A stretch of DNA of 53,316 nucleotides from Saprospiraceae bacterium (GTDB taxonomy: Bacteria > Bacteroidota > Bacteroidia > Chitinophagales > Saprospiraceae). Location of the stretch: the NCBI GenBank assembly GCA_020628645.1, contig JAHDES010000042.1:1-53316 (forward strand), given 5' to 3'. Each line of letters opens with the position of its first letter. Within the stretch, counting starts at the first letter, position 1. The notes under the pieces were generated by a model, which had not been told where the DNA came from, ran no database searches, and was given only the letters and a program-made list of their open reading frames with translations. Shown one piece after another: positions 16,647 through 24,994 of the stretch. A program made the position numbers and the translations under genes.

Positions 16647-19484
16647 ATGCTAACATCATCCTCTCGTGTTTTAAGCTTCATGCTTTTAATTTTTTTAAGC
16701 ATATCAACATTTGCACAAACTTTTACCAACAGAAATGATTTATTGAATAAAGTAGATATTTCAAGTGGAGCACCTATTGCAGTAACAGATATGAATGGCG
16801 ACTTTTTAGATGATATTATTCGTCTAGATGGTACGGTTCATTTATATTTTGAATACCAGCAAGCCGATGGTACGTTCCGTTTATACGATCATGGTGAAGT
16901 CTCTAATAATGCATGGGCTGTATGTATTGCAGATGTCAATAATGATGGAATTTGTGAGATGATGACTGGAGGAGCGTATAATGGAGTTGCATTTTTAACT
17001 CCAAATCCAGATGGAACGTATAATAATAGTTCTTTAGATGGCCCCAACTTATTTGTACAAGGGATGAATTTCGCAGATATAAATAATGATGGGTTTTTAG
17101 ATGCTTTTTCTTGTCATGATGATGGTACTAGCCATATTTGGAAAAATAATGGTACAGGGAATTTATCTTTTTCTGGTGACGAATTAATTGATTTAGCGAA
17201 ATATAATGGCAATGAAAATAATTCAGGAAATTATGGTAGCGTCTGGACAGATTTTGATAGTGACGGCGACTTAGATTTATACATTGCTAAATGTAGACAA
17301 GGAGTGAATGGTACAACAGATGTTCGTCGTATTAATCAACTATGGGTTAATGATGGTACTAATAATTATACAGAAGCAGCAGCAGATTATGGACTAGATA
17401 TTGGATGGCAATCTTGGACGGCTGAGTTTCAAGATATTGATAATGATGGTGATTTCGATTGTTTTATTACAAATCATGATTATCAAAGTCAATTATTAGA
17501 AAATGTAGATAATCAATTTATTGATATTACAGCTTCTAGTGGAATCAATATTACTGGACTCCCTATTCAAGCAGCAATGAAAGATTTTGATAATGATGGT
17601 TTTGTTGATCTATTAGTATCAGGTAATTATTACCATAATAATGGAGATAAAACATTCCGTCGAATTGTTCCTAATCCGTTTGAAAATGGGGTACATACCT
17701 TTGCTATTGGTGATTTAAACCATGATGGCTTTTTGGACGCTTGTATAGGTTATGGAGATTCCTTTAATAGTTCTGGCGGGCAAGACGATGTTTTATGGAT
17801 AAATGATGGAAATGAAAATAATTTCATGGCAGTCAATTTAGTAGGGAATAAAAGTAATCGTGGTGGTGTAGGTGCTAGAATTGAAATAAATGGAGACTGG
17901 GGAATTATGATTCGTGAAGTTCGAGCAGGTGAAAGTTATGGTATTGTTCATACTTTGACACAGCACTTTGGTTTAGGAGTACATGAAACAATTGAATCTA
18001 TTATTGTAAAGTGGCCTTCAGGCCAAATAGATGTTATTGAAAACCCAGAAATTAATCAATTTTTAACCATTTATGAAAATGATTGTGTTCCCCCAACTGC
18101 TACGATAGATACAGAGGGCCCTACAGAGATATGCGAAGGAGAAAGTGTACTATTAACTGCTCCTGAAGGTTTTTTATATAATTGGTCAACAGGACAAAAT
18201 ACACAAACAATAGAAGTAACAGAAGCAGGCTATTATAATGTAGCCGTTGAAAATGATGAAGGATGTTTTGGAGTATCGCCTGCCATTCAAGTTACCTATA
18301 TTGAAGAAATAGATGTAACTATAGCCATAGATGGAAACCTTACCTTTTGCGAAGGAGAACAACTTACCCTTACTTCATCCCCCTCACTCGAAGGCTATGC
18401 TTGGTCAAATGGAGCTTCTACACAATCTATTGAAGTGCTAGAGGCAGGTACCTATCAAGTTACCATAGAAGGGGTATGTAATGCCATTAGCTCCGAAGAA
18501 ATTATGGTAGAAACACTTGCTACACCTAGTATTCCAGTTTCTGAAGATGTTACATTACTTGAAGCTAGTACCACAACATTAACTGCCACAGGAAATAATC
18601 CACAATGGTATGATTCAGAAGATGCTACCACACCCCTTGCTACGGGTACTACTTTTGAAACACCTTTTATTGAAGAAAGTGCTACCTTTTATGTTTCTGA
18701 TGTCAATCAATTTGGAGGAGAAGAAGGCACAGGAGGCCCAGAAGAACATACTGGAACTAGTCAATTTAGTGGAGGTAGTTATAATGGACAAATTATATTT
18801 GATTCGTATACTGCTTTTACACTAAAAACTGTGCGCGTCTATACAGATACCCCTGGAGAACGTATTGTCGAACTTCAAGATGAAAATGGAAATGTGTTAG
18901 AAAGTTTGAGTATTGATGTTCCAATGGGAGAAAGTGTACAAACTTTAAATTTTCCTATTCCAGAAGGTACTAATCTTCGATTAACAACAAATACAGCATT
19001 AAATAATGAATTATATGGATTTAATAGTCCTCGTTTGCGACGCACAAGTTCTTCTGGAACAGTAGACTATCCATATGATGTCATAGGAGTAGCTACCCTA
19101 AAAGATTCAGATAATGGGATGAGTTTTTATTATTATTTCTATGACTGGAATGTACAATTACCTGATTATCGTTGTGAAAGTGAGCGTTCTTCAGTTACTG
19201 CTACAGTAGAATCTACGGCTGTCGAAGATATTAGTGTATCAGGAGCAATTGAGGTATTCCCAAATCCAACTTCCGATCAGTTTACGATTAATATTGCTCA
19301 AGGAAATAGTTATCAATACGAATTAATAGACTTAACAGGACGCGTTTTATCGAGTGCCTTATTAGATGCTTCAAGTATTCAACAAGTTGAGAAAGTAAAG
19401 GTAAACCACTTAGCTAAAGGCATGTATTGGCTTCGTTTTATGAATGAAGATAAAGTCTATTCGACAAAAATTATAGTGCAGTAA
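16647..19484 (+). CDS. Secreted FG-GAP/VCBS repeat protein with ASPIC/UnbV and type IX sorting domains
   Basis: A 945-residue cell-surface or secreted protein. A signal peptide (MLTSSSRVLSFMLLIFLSIS, cleavage near TFAQ) is followed by a seven-bladed FG-GAP/VCBS propeller (about residues 30-390) with calcium-loop motifs such as DINNDGFLDAF, DFDSDGDLDLY and DIDNDGDFDCF. The ASPIC/UnbV domain (about 393-475, NRGGVGARIEINGDWG ... HFGLGVHETIESIIVKWPSG) gives it CRTAC1-like architecture. Two Ig-like modules with CEGE Cys motifs come next, then a jelly-roll-like segment (about 690-840). The C-terminus (about 870-945) is a type A sorting domain: VFPNPTSDQFTIN, YELIDLTGRVL and GMYWLRFMNEDKVYSTKI. It should be exported by the type IX system. 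Probably adhesion or carbohydrate binding; the ligand is unknown. Confidence 0.93.
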   Translation: MLTSSSRVLSFMLLIFLSISTFAQTFTNRNDLLNKVDISSGAPIAVTDMNGDFLDDIIRLDGTVHLYFEYQQADGTFRLYDHGEVSNNAWAVCIADVNNDGICEMMTGGAYNGVAFLTPNPDGTYNNSSLDGPNLFVQGMNFADINNDGFLDAFSCHDDGTSHIWKNNGTGNLSFSGDELIDLAKYNGNENNSGNYGSVWTDFDSDGDLDLYIAKCRQGVNGTTDVRRINQLWVNDGTNNYTEAAADYGLDIGWQSWTAEFQDIDNDGDFDCFITNHDYQSQLLENVDNQFIDITASSGINITGLPIQAAMKDFDNDGFVDLLVSGNYYHNNGDKTFRRIVPNPFENGVHTFAIGDLNHDGFLDACIGYGDSFNSSGGQDDVLWINDGNENNFMAVNLVGNKSNRGGVGARIEINGDWGIMIREVRAGESYGIVHTLTQHFGLGVHETIESIIVKWPSGQIDVIENPEINQFLTIYENDCVPPTATIDTEGPTEICEGESVLLTAPEGFLYNWSTGQNTQTIEVTEAGYYNVAVENDEGCFGVSPAIQVTYIEEIDVTIAIDGNLTFCEGEQLTLTSSPSLEGYAWSNGASTQSIEVLEAGTYQVTIEGVCNAISSEEIMVETLATPSIPVSEDVTLLEASTTTLTATGNNPQWYDSEDATTPLATGTTFETPFIEESATFYVSDVNQFGGEEGTGGPEEHTGTSQFSGGSYNGQIIFDSYTAFTLKTVRVYTDTPGERIVELQDENGNVLESLSIDVPMGESVQTLNFPIPEGTNLRLTTNTALNNELYGFNSPRLRRTSSSGTVDYPYDVIGVATLKDSDNGMSFYYYFYDWNVQLPDYRCESERSSVTATVESTAVEDISVSGAIEVFPNPTSDQFTINIAQGNSYQYELIDLTGRVLSSALLDASSIQQVEKVKVNHLAKGMYWLRFMNEDKVYSTKIIVQ

Positions 19485-19503
19485 AATTACAATAAGTTAT
19501 ATC

Positions 19504-19540
19504 AAAAGCCCTATTCAATTCATTTTGAATGGGGTTTATT
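19504..19540 (+). terminator. Hairpin after the FG-GAP/UnbV gene
   Basis: AAAGCCCTATTCAA pairs with TTGAATGGGGTTT around a short loop, starting 20 nt after the stop codon and ending in TTTATT. It reads as a Rho-independent terminator. Confidence 0.7.
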
Positions 19541-19641
19541 AATTCAAATTATAATGACACTGACTACCGATAGAGTCAGCCTAAGTTGATGCATAGGCTT
19601 GTTCTATTTTTGATTTTTAGACAATGTTAAAAATTTGCGTT

Positions 19642-20526
19642 TTATAATTTATCGTAAAAATGGTCTTTATCAGCTTTGTCAGGCAATCCTGCTACTTGTC
19701 CATCACCCAATTCAACGATTATCCAATCCCCGTCTTTTTTCTTTGCAATATCCATGGTAAAAAAATTACTTTTTATTTTTGGAATTACTTCTTCAAATTC
19801 ATCAATAATTGGTTCAACATTTTGATAATCTCCTTCATCCCAATACTTGAAAATTGCCATTATTTTCCCATGTTTAACAAAAACTCTAAATTCTTTTGTT
19901 AATGGCATTCCACTTTTGGAATGATTAGTTAGTTTTTCTAATTCAACGAATTCTCTAAAAACTAATCCCTCATTTAGATCACTATCCTGCAATTCCAGAA
20001 ATTTGTTGACAACGGAATTGACCTTTTCTTTATTTGCTGCACTTGGAATAAAGCAAGCTTCTTCCCAATAATGCTTTTGAGATTTAACGTAGTCTTTTAT
20101 TATAATTGGCTTATCTCCAAATTCGTCAATTTCGTTTTGAAAATCCTCAATATTAAATTTAGAGTTCAATTCTTTGAATGTTGTTTTTGGAGTATAATTT
20201 TTAATTGTGTCATAATTGCTAGGAAGATAATGACAGAATTTATATTCAATTGGATCATTGATTAATTGAATGTTTTTTTTGAGTAAGGAATTGTATAAGA
20301 GTTCGTATTGATGAGGCTTTAACATCCAGCCTCTATAAATACCTATTTCTTTATCATCATTTGATCTAACTCTTTTCAATGCAGCATCAACATTCCCTTT
20401 TTTCAATTCTTCAAAACTTATTAGTGATGTTTGAATGAATTTACTCTTTGCAGTTTTGTATTCTTCTGCATACATGTAATCAACTTCTTTTGGACTAAAT
20501 CCACTATCACAATATATTACTCGCAT
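19642..20526 (-). CDS. ATP-grasp enzyme, R2K clade (DUF4343-like)
   Basis: A 294-residue protein with a pre-ATP-grasp N-terminus and the ATP-grasp core. DKPIIIKDYVKSQKH (about residues 137-151) holds the nucleotide-binding Lys. GLVFREFVELE, EFRVFVKHGKIMAIFKYWDE and the metal-binding end DWIIVELGDGQVAGLPDKAD follow. These match the R2K-type ATP-grasp proteins, which ligate a carboxylate to an amine or similar nucleophile; the substrate is unknown. It starts 33 bp after the ADP-ribose glycohydrolase gene on the same strand, so the two probably form an operon. The gene looks more AT-rich than its partner: three 60-nt lines sampled (19741, 20101, 20161) have 14, 15 and 15 G/C, against 26 of 60 at 20701. 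This hints at separate origin. Confidence 0.82.
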   Translation of the reverse strand: MRVIYCDSGFSPKEVDYMYAEEYKTAKSKFIQTSLISFEELKKGNVDAALKRVRSNDDKEIGIYRGWMLKPHQYELLYNSLLKKNIQLINDPIEYKFCHYLPSNYDTIKNYTPKTTFKELNSKFNIEDFQNEIDEFGDKPIIIKDYVKSQKHYWEEACFIPSAANKEKVNSVVNKFLELQDSDLNEGLVFREFVELEKLTNHSKSGMPLTKEFRVFVKHGKIMAIFKYWDEGDYQNVEPIIDEFEEVIPKIKSNFFTMDIAKKKDGDWIIVELGDGQVAGLPDKADKDHFYDKL

Positions 20527-20559
20527 GGGTTAATTTTTTTCTTTTTTTTAGGTAAGAAT

Positions 20560-21381
20560 TTAATCAAACAATTCCTCAAATGGTGTAATAAATCGAGGAT
20601 TTTTAGAATAGACTGAAAAGACTACTTTTTCGAATTGATTCTTATATTTTGTTGTCAATAATTCATAAAACTGTTGAGCAATAAGGGCGGGATCATTCTG
20701 AAAAACGCCACAACCCCACGCACCTAGTATTAAAACAGGATGTTGATGATGCGCACAAATTGCTAGCATCAAATCAATGCGATGAAGCATAGTAGGCTCA
20801 ATTTTTTTGATGTTTTGGGCTTCATTTCTTCGAACGACTCCTGCATTTACGGCGGGTGCAGTAATCACCGTCGTTAAAGCAATATCATCGAGTAAATCCC
20901 CTTCTTCATCTTTTAGTATAGGAACTTTAGGGGAGTAGATCATATGATGGGTGTACAAGCAACTGGAGGTAGTGCGATTGATTTTATAATAATCTTCTGC
21001 TTTTAACAAACAAGGATACAAACCACTTGCTCGGGCAATACTTTCTTCTTGCGCTTGACTTCCATTTAGAAATCCACCGCCAGGATTACGTGCCGATGCA
21101 AAATTGAGACAAAGTACATCTTCATTTTGCTGTAATTCATCGCGTACAGAATCAAAGGTGGTTTTTCCATTGACTTCAAAAAGGGTGGTTGATTTGGGGG
21201 AGGGGAGCGGCTTTAAAACTAAGACTTCCAACTCATCAGGTGTGTATAAATGGGTCTGCGCTAGGGCATACGCTTGTTCTTTTTTTAGTGATACTTGTTT
21301 CTGATGTTGGTTTTCATAAAAACCTTGCTCTAAAATTGCTAGGGTATCCTGCGCAATCACTCTTCGTTTACTTCTTTTCAT
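20560..21381 (-). CDS. Bacterial-type poly(ADP-ribose) glycohydrolase / macrodomain-fold protein (TIGR02452, PARG)
   Basis: Predicted to remove ADP-ribose from proteins or other substrates. The 273-residue protein has the N-terminal microbial PARG extension (RVIAQDTLAILEQGFYE). It also has the diagnostic loop NPGGGFLNGSQAQEESIARA near residue 98-117, where the second Glu of QEE is the catalytic residue of the family, and LILGAWGCGVFQNDP near 215 for the phosphate loop. It is transcribed toward the ATP-grasp gene 33 bp away. A truncated second copy of its 5' end and upstream region lies at 22366-22492. Family assignment is strong; the physiological substrate is unknown. Confidence 0.9.
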   Translation of the reverse strand: MKRSKRRVIAQDTLAILEQGFYENQHQKQVSLKKEQAYALAQTHLYTPDELEVLVLKPLPSPKSTTLFEVNGKTTFDSVRDELQQNEDVLCLNFASARNPGGGFLNGSQAQEESIARASGLYPCLLKAEDYYKINRTTSSCLYTHHMIYSPKVPILKDEEGDLLDDIALTTVITAPAVNAGVVRRNEAQNIKKIEPTMLHRIDLMLAICAHHQHPVLILGAWGCGVFQNDPALIAQQFYELLTTKYKNQFEKVVFSVYSKNPRFITPFEELFD

Positions 21382-21646
21382 TGTTTGTTGATTTTACAGT
21401 TCTATCAACTGAAAAAGAAGTTGAAAAGTTCCTTTATTATTTATTTTCTGTGTATAGGACAAAACTTAGAATAAGTGTTTATTTTTAAGGGCAACGCAAT
21501 AAATTACGTTGGAATAAGTCCCGTTTCAAGGTGGTTTTAACCCCTTGCATCCTTCTAACAATTATTTTTGTCCTATACACAGATTTATTTTATATCAGAA
21601 ACTAATTTTTAGTACCTTTAGAAAATTGGTTCACAAATCGTTATCT

Positions 21647-22363
21647 ATGAAATCATTACAACTATTTTTTCTAGCTCTTATATTGGGACTTTTCATTGGA
21701 TGCGGCCCTGACCTATGCGAAGAGGTAGAATGTGGACCTGGAGCTTGTTTCGAAGGAATCTGTGATTGTCCAGACGGATTTTCAGGAGTTAATTGTGAGA
21801 TAGAGGAATGTTTTGGTGTAGGCTGTATTAATGGGGATTGTGACCCTCAAACTGAAACGTGCAATTGTCATCCCAATTATTACGGAGAAGGCTGCGATAT
21901 ATTATGTGTAAATGGAGAATTTGAAAATGGAGAATGTAATTGCAACATAGGTTATGAAGGTTTTTCATGTGAAACGGTAAGTAGAGATCGTTTTCTAGGT
22001 TGGTGGAGTTGCCAACAATGGACCAGTGCTTCTCAAATAGGTGGCACACCAGTTCCTGGGTTTTTACCAGGCTCTATAAAGTTTGAAAGAGCTTATAATA
22101 TACATGAAGTTGAACTTTTTGCTACAGAAAATAGCGATGGTTTAATGCTTCTCAGTTCAAATAATAGAATATTAGGTCAAGTAACAGCAAATACCATCAA
22201 TTTTGAAATTCCAGATCTAACTATTGAAAGCACGGTTTATGGTTCAGCGAGATTGGGTACTGATCGAATTCTTAGTATTGAACTATTTTTTTTCAATTCT
22301 GCTACATCCTTGACTGAGGTAGCTAAAGGAACTTTTACGCTTGCACGCAATATCGATGCCTGA
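21647..22363 (+). CDS. Lipoprotein with EGF-like repeats
   Basis: The start at ATG 21647 gives MKSLQLFFLALILGLFIGCG, a lipoprotein signal with lipobox FIGC (Cys19). The open frame extends to 21545, but that extension has no signal-like character. Residues about 19-110 contain three EGF-like modules rich in Cys (CDCPDGFSGVNCEIEECFG, CNCHPNYYGEGCDI, CNCNIGYEGFSCE). The C-terminal 130 residues form a beta-rich, lipocalin-like segment (RDRFLGWWSCQQWT ... GTFTLARN) seen in other Bacteroidota surface lipoproteins. It is 238 residues long and lies between the glycohydrolase gene and a broken copy of the 5' end of that gene. Function unknown. Confidence 0.85.
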   Translation: MKSLQLFFLALILGLFIGCGPDLCEEVECGPGACFEGICDCPDGFSGVNCEIEECFGVGCINGDCDPQTETCNCHPNYYGEGCDILCVNGEFENGECNCNIGYEGFSCETVSRDRFLGWWSCQQWTSASQIGGTPVPGFLPGSIKFERAYNIHEVELFATENSDGLMLLSSNNRILGQVTANTINFEIPDLTIESTVYGSARLGTDRILSIELFFFNSATSLTEVAKGTFTLARNIDA

Positions 22364-22365
22364 TA

Positions 22366-22492
22366 TTTGATAAAAAGTTTGCTCTAAAATTGCTAGGGTA
22401 TTCTGTGCAATTCCTTGTTGGTTACTTCTTTTCATTGTTTGTTGATTTTACAGTCAACTTTTAAAAAAGCTAAAAAGTTTCTTTATTATTTA
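22366..22492 (-). pseudogene. Truncated duplicate of the 5' end and upstream region of the PARG gene
   Basis: Read leftward from an ATG at 22435, the sequence encodes MKRSNQQGIAQNTLAILEQ, against MKRSKRRVIAQDTLAILEQ in the intact gene. The match ends after about 22 codons at the end of the EGF-lipoprotein gene. Upstream sequence is also shared (TTCATTGTTTGTTGATTTTA in both, then TTTCTTTATTATTTAT against TTCCTTTATTATTTAT), up to the border of the repeat element at 22495. It is a remnant of a second gene copy, not functional by itself. Confidence 0.85.
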
Positions 22493-22494
22493 TC

Positions 22495-22713
22495 GTTCTT
22501 AGACAAAAACCGTGATTTGGATTTTTTCTTGTTGTCGTCGGCGTCGAGCCTCGACAACGAAGAAGGAGGTTTCTAGGAGGTGAATCTTCTCCAAATAGCT
22601 GTTTAACAGCTATTTGGAGAAGATTCACCTCCTAAGACCACCCATAATAATTGCAAGGGCTCAACGCCCGATGCAATTATAAATTTTATGTCCCACGGGA
22701 TTTATCTAAGAAC
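22495..22713. repeat. Terminal-inverted-repeat element, TTCTTAGACAAA family, copy 1
   Basis: The left end GTTCTTAGACAAAAACCGTG and the reverse complement of the right end (GTTCTTAGATAAATCCCGTG) are inverted repeats of about 20 bp with three mismatches. Inside are nested hairpins, including the perfect palindrome at 22574-22634 and AATTGCA...TGCAATT around 22657-22679. Its right half recurs in inverse orientation at 53172-53316. No transposase gene is inside, so it resembles a non-autonomous (MITE-like) element. Confidence 0.8.
22574..22634. repeat. 61-nt perfect palindrome (30-bp arms, one-base centre)
   Basis: TAGGAGGTGAATCTTCTCCA reads identically on both strands from the two ends, continuing to a centre AGCTGTT-T-AACAGCT at 22604. 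All 30 pairs match. Such a sequence can extrude as a cruciform or fold into a very stable RNA hairpin. Confidence 0.95.
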
Positions 22714-22716
22714 CTT

Positions 22717-22833
22717 ATACCGTTTTGACAAAATCCTTTCGTATATAATTTATGATTTTTTCAAAGCGGCATTTTCCTGAATCCCGTACCTGCAAGGTCG
22801 GGAATACGTTGAAGGTGTGATTTACGAAATCAC
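22717..22833. repeat. Hairpin element, GTGATTTACGAAATCAC family, copy 1
   Basis: The right end GTGATTTACGAAATCAC is a small palindrome. The body shares AAAATCCTTT-GTATATAATTTA and GATTTTTTCAAA-CGGCATT with the inverted copy at 45184-45270. This copy carries an extra internal insert near 22772-22805 with its own hairpin (TCCCGTACCT ... AGGTCGGGA). It directly abuts the element ending at 22713. Confidence 0.75.
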
Positions 22834-22852
22834 TTATTCAATTGCGCATTAT

Positions 22853-23995
22853 TTATTTTAAAGCACTTACTAATTTATTGACCATATACGATTCATCCCA
22901 TTCTTCGGGTTTATCGCCTACGCGGACTAGCACTAAATCATAATCGGGTACGATAAAGACATGTTGTTTATTCGCGCCATCTATCGAATAGTTTTTGGCT
23001 AAATAAGAAGTCGTTCGATTTTTTTCGCGTCTACCGCCATCCTCATAATTCAACCAAATTTGATAGCCATAATCTTTCTCTAATTGACTTTGCACCAACA
23101 TCTTTTTTACCCAAGAAGAAGGAATAATTTGTTGCCCTTTCCAGTTTCCATTTTGTAAAATTAACTGCCCCAAAATCATCCAATCTTCTGCCTGTGCAAA
23201 ATAACAACAAAAGGCTTTAGGCATGCCATCTTGTCGATCCAACCACCATCCTGCATCAGCCGCGCCAATAGGTTGCCAAAGTTTTTCAGAAGTGTAGGCT
23301 TCGATAGATTGTCCAGTAGTTCGTTCTAGGATGATTGCTAAAAGTTGAGTATTGGCATTATTGTATTCATAAACAGTAGCAGGTTTTTTGACGAGTGGGA
23401 TATCCAACACGGCTCCTTCCACATCTGTACCCACATACATCGCAATTAAATCGGAGAATAAATCTTCAGTATTGTCCTCATTACGTAAGCCCGATTGCAT
23501 CAAGAGTAAATCTTCGATGGTAATGGTATTTCGATCATCATTGGCCCATTCGCTGATGTATTTAGAGGCAAGCTCTTTTTCGCTACTAATTTTACCTTCT
23601 TCAATAGCGATTCCTACTAAAATACCAATAATGGTTTTTGCCATCGACATGGAGTTGGTGGTGGATGTTTTAGTGCTACCATTCCAATATTGTTCGAGTT
23701 GTAATTTCCCTTTATGTAAAACTAATAAGGCACTACTTCGTCTTTCTTTTGCATAATTGCTAATTTCTTCTAAGATAGAAGGGGCAATACTTAAACTATC
23801 CGTAAGGCTGTAATTAGTCGCATTATTCCCTTTTATGGGAGATTTAGGCGTATACCAAGCACTATTGGTAATTTCATTTTCGGCTGGATAGGTCATTCCC
23901 CGTTTGAAAAAAGTATAATTCATGGCGATGATAAGCCCAATGATGAGTAATAACAAAATCAAAATACGGAAAATCCATTTGAATACTTTCTTCAT
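22853..23995 (-). CDS. Membrane-anchored serine hydrolase, class C beta-lactamase / penicillin-binding-like fold
   Basis: A 380-residue protein with an N-terminal membrane anchor (residues about 8-28, FRILILLLLIIGLIIAMNY) and a periplasmic serine-hydrolase domain. The nucleophile motif S-x-x-K is SMAK near residue 113 (TTNSMSMAKTIIGILVGIAI), the Y-x-N motif is in YEYNNANTQLLAIILERTTG near 207, and IEDLLLMQSGLRNEDN is the usual loop between them. Likely a D-amino-peptidase or esterase-type enzyme rather than a clinical beta-lactamase. The frame is open to 24085, but ATG 23995 (MKKVFKWIFRIL) is the sensible start. A CCGAATTTT-TACG-AAAATTCGG hairpin precedes it. Confidence 0.9.
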   Translation of the reverse strand: MKKVFKWIFRILILLLLIIGLIIAMNYTFFKRGMTYPAENEITNSAWYTPKSPIKGNNATNYSLTDSLSIAPSILEEISNYAKERRSSALLVLHKGKLQLEQYWNGSTKTSTTNSMSMAKTIIGILVGIAIEEGKISSEKELASKYISEWANDDRNTITIEDLLLMQSGLRNEDNTEDLFSDLIAMYVGTDVEGAVLDIPLVKKPATVYEYNNANTQLLAIILERTTGQSIEAYTSEKLWQPIGAADAGWWLDRQDGMPKAFCCYFAQAEDWMILGQLILQNGNWKGQQIIPSSWVKKMLVQSQLEKDYGYQIWLNYEDGGRREKNRTTSYLAKNYSIDGANKQHVFIVPDYDLVLVRVGDKPEEWDESYMVNKLVSALK

Positions 23996-24040
23996 ATGAT
24001 TGAATCTGAAAATTGATAAAATAGCAAAATATGAGTTCAA

Positions 24041-24110
24041 CCGAATTTTTACGAAAATTCGGGGTGGATAAGTGAAAAAGTGCATCTAAAAAACGCTGAA
24101 AGCGTTTTTC
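24041..24110. other. Two short perfect hairpins upstream of the serine hydrolase
   Basis: CCGAATTTT/AAAATTCGG with a TACG loop (24041-24062) and AAAACGCT/AGCGTTTT with a GAA loop (24090-24108). The second is followed by T and C and could terminate plus-strand readthrough. The first lies in the likely leader or promoter of the hydrolase gene. Confidence 0.45.
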
Positions 24111-24238
24111 GGAGATAAATATCTACTCATCCACATTTCAGATCAAAGATGGAATATATCCACGAAATTCGCGATGATTCATGGGAATTTGTAAAGCGAT
24201 AAGTTTTCTAACTCGCAAAAGCATTAATTATGATTAAT

Positions 24239-24991
24239 TCATCGAACCACAATGCCATTTTCTTTTAAAAATAGCTTTAATTCTTGAATTTCAATTTCTT
24301 TAAAATGAAAAATACTTGCAGCCAGTGCGGCATCTGCTTTTCCTGTTTGAAAAACCTCCACAAAATGTTCTTTACTACCTGCACCTCCAGAAGCAATAAT
24401 GGGAATAGATAAGGTTTCAGATAGTTTGGCTAAAGCTTCATTGGCAAAACCTGCTTTAGTACCATCATGATCCATAGAGGTAAATAAAATTTCCCCTGCA
24501 CCTTGTTCTTCCACTTCTTTTGCCCAAGAAAATAATTCTAAATGGGTGGCTTTTCGTCCTCCACTAACATGAACGATCCATTGAGGATCAATGAATTTTG
24601 CATCAATAGCTACAACAATACACTGACTTCCAAATTCTAATGCCAATTCATTAATTAAATCAGGATTTCGAACTGCTGCTGAGTTAATCGAAACTTTATC
24701 CGCTCCTGCTTGTAAACAAACTTCTACATCTTGTACACTACTAATTCCACCACCAATGGTAAATGGAATAGTTAAATGTTGGGCAATGGATCGCGCGAGC
24801 GAGGCGAGTGTTTTACGTTTTTCATGGGTGGCCGTAATATCTAAAAAAACCAATTCATCCGCGCCCGCTTCGCTATACAATTTACCTAATTCTACAGGGT
24901 CACCAGCATCTCGTAAACCTACGAAATTAATTCCTTTTACGGTGCGTCCATCTTTAATATCCAAACAAGGAATGATTCGTTTTGCTAGCAT
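24239..24991 (-). CDS. hisF: Imidazole glycerol phosphate synthase, cyclase subunit HisF
   Basis: The synthase/cyclase half of the HisHF complex, which makes imidazole glycerol phosphate and AICAR in histidine synthesis. The 250-residue TIM barrel has the complete motif set: [20 protein letters not shown] with catalytic Asp11, [13 protein letters not shown] as a phosphate loop, VVAIDAK with the second catalytic Asp near 130, and IIASGGAGS as the other phosphate loop. It follows kdsB with only 3 bp between stop and start, so the two are co-transcribed. hisH and the rest of the pathway are not in the window, so this is an isolated his gene. Confidence 0.97.
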   Translation of the reverse strand: MLAKRIIPCLDIKDGRTVKGINFVGLRDAGDPVELGKLYSEAGADELVFLDITATHEKRKTLASLARSIAQHLTIPFTIGGGISSVQDVEVCLQAGADKVSINSAAVRNPDLINELALEFGSQCIVVAIDAKFIDPQWIVHVSGGRKATHLELFSWAKEVEEQGAGEILFTSMDHDGTKAGFANEALAKLSETLSIPIIASGGAGSKEHFVEVFQTGKADAALAASIFHFKEIEIQELKLFLKENGIVVR

Positions 24992-24994
24992 AAA

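Noticed and set aside
22495-22713. Insertion sequence with transposase
   Set aside because: No transposase frame exists inside or next to the inverted repeats; only a non-autonomous element is supported.
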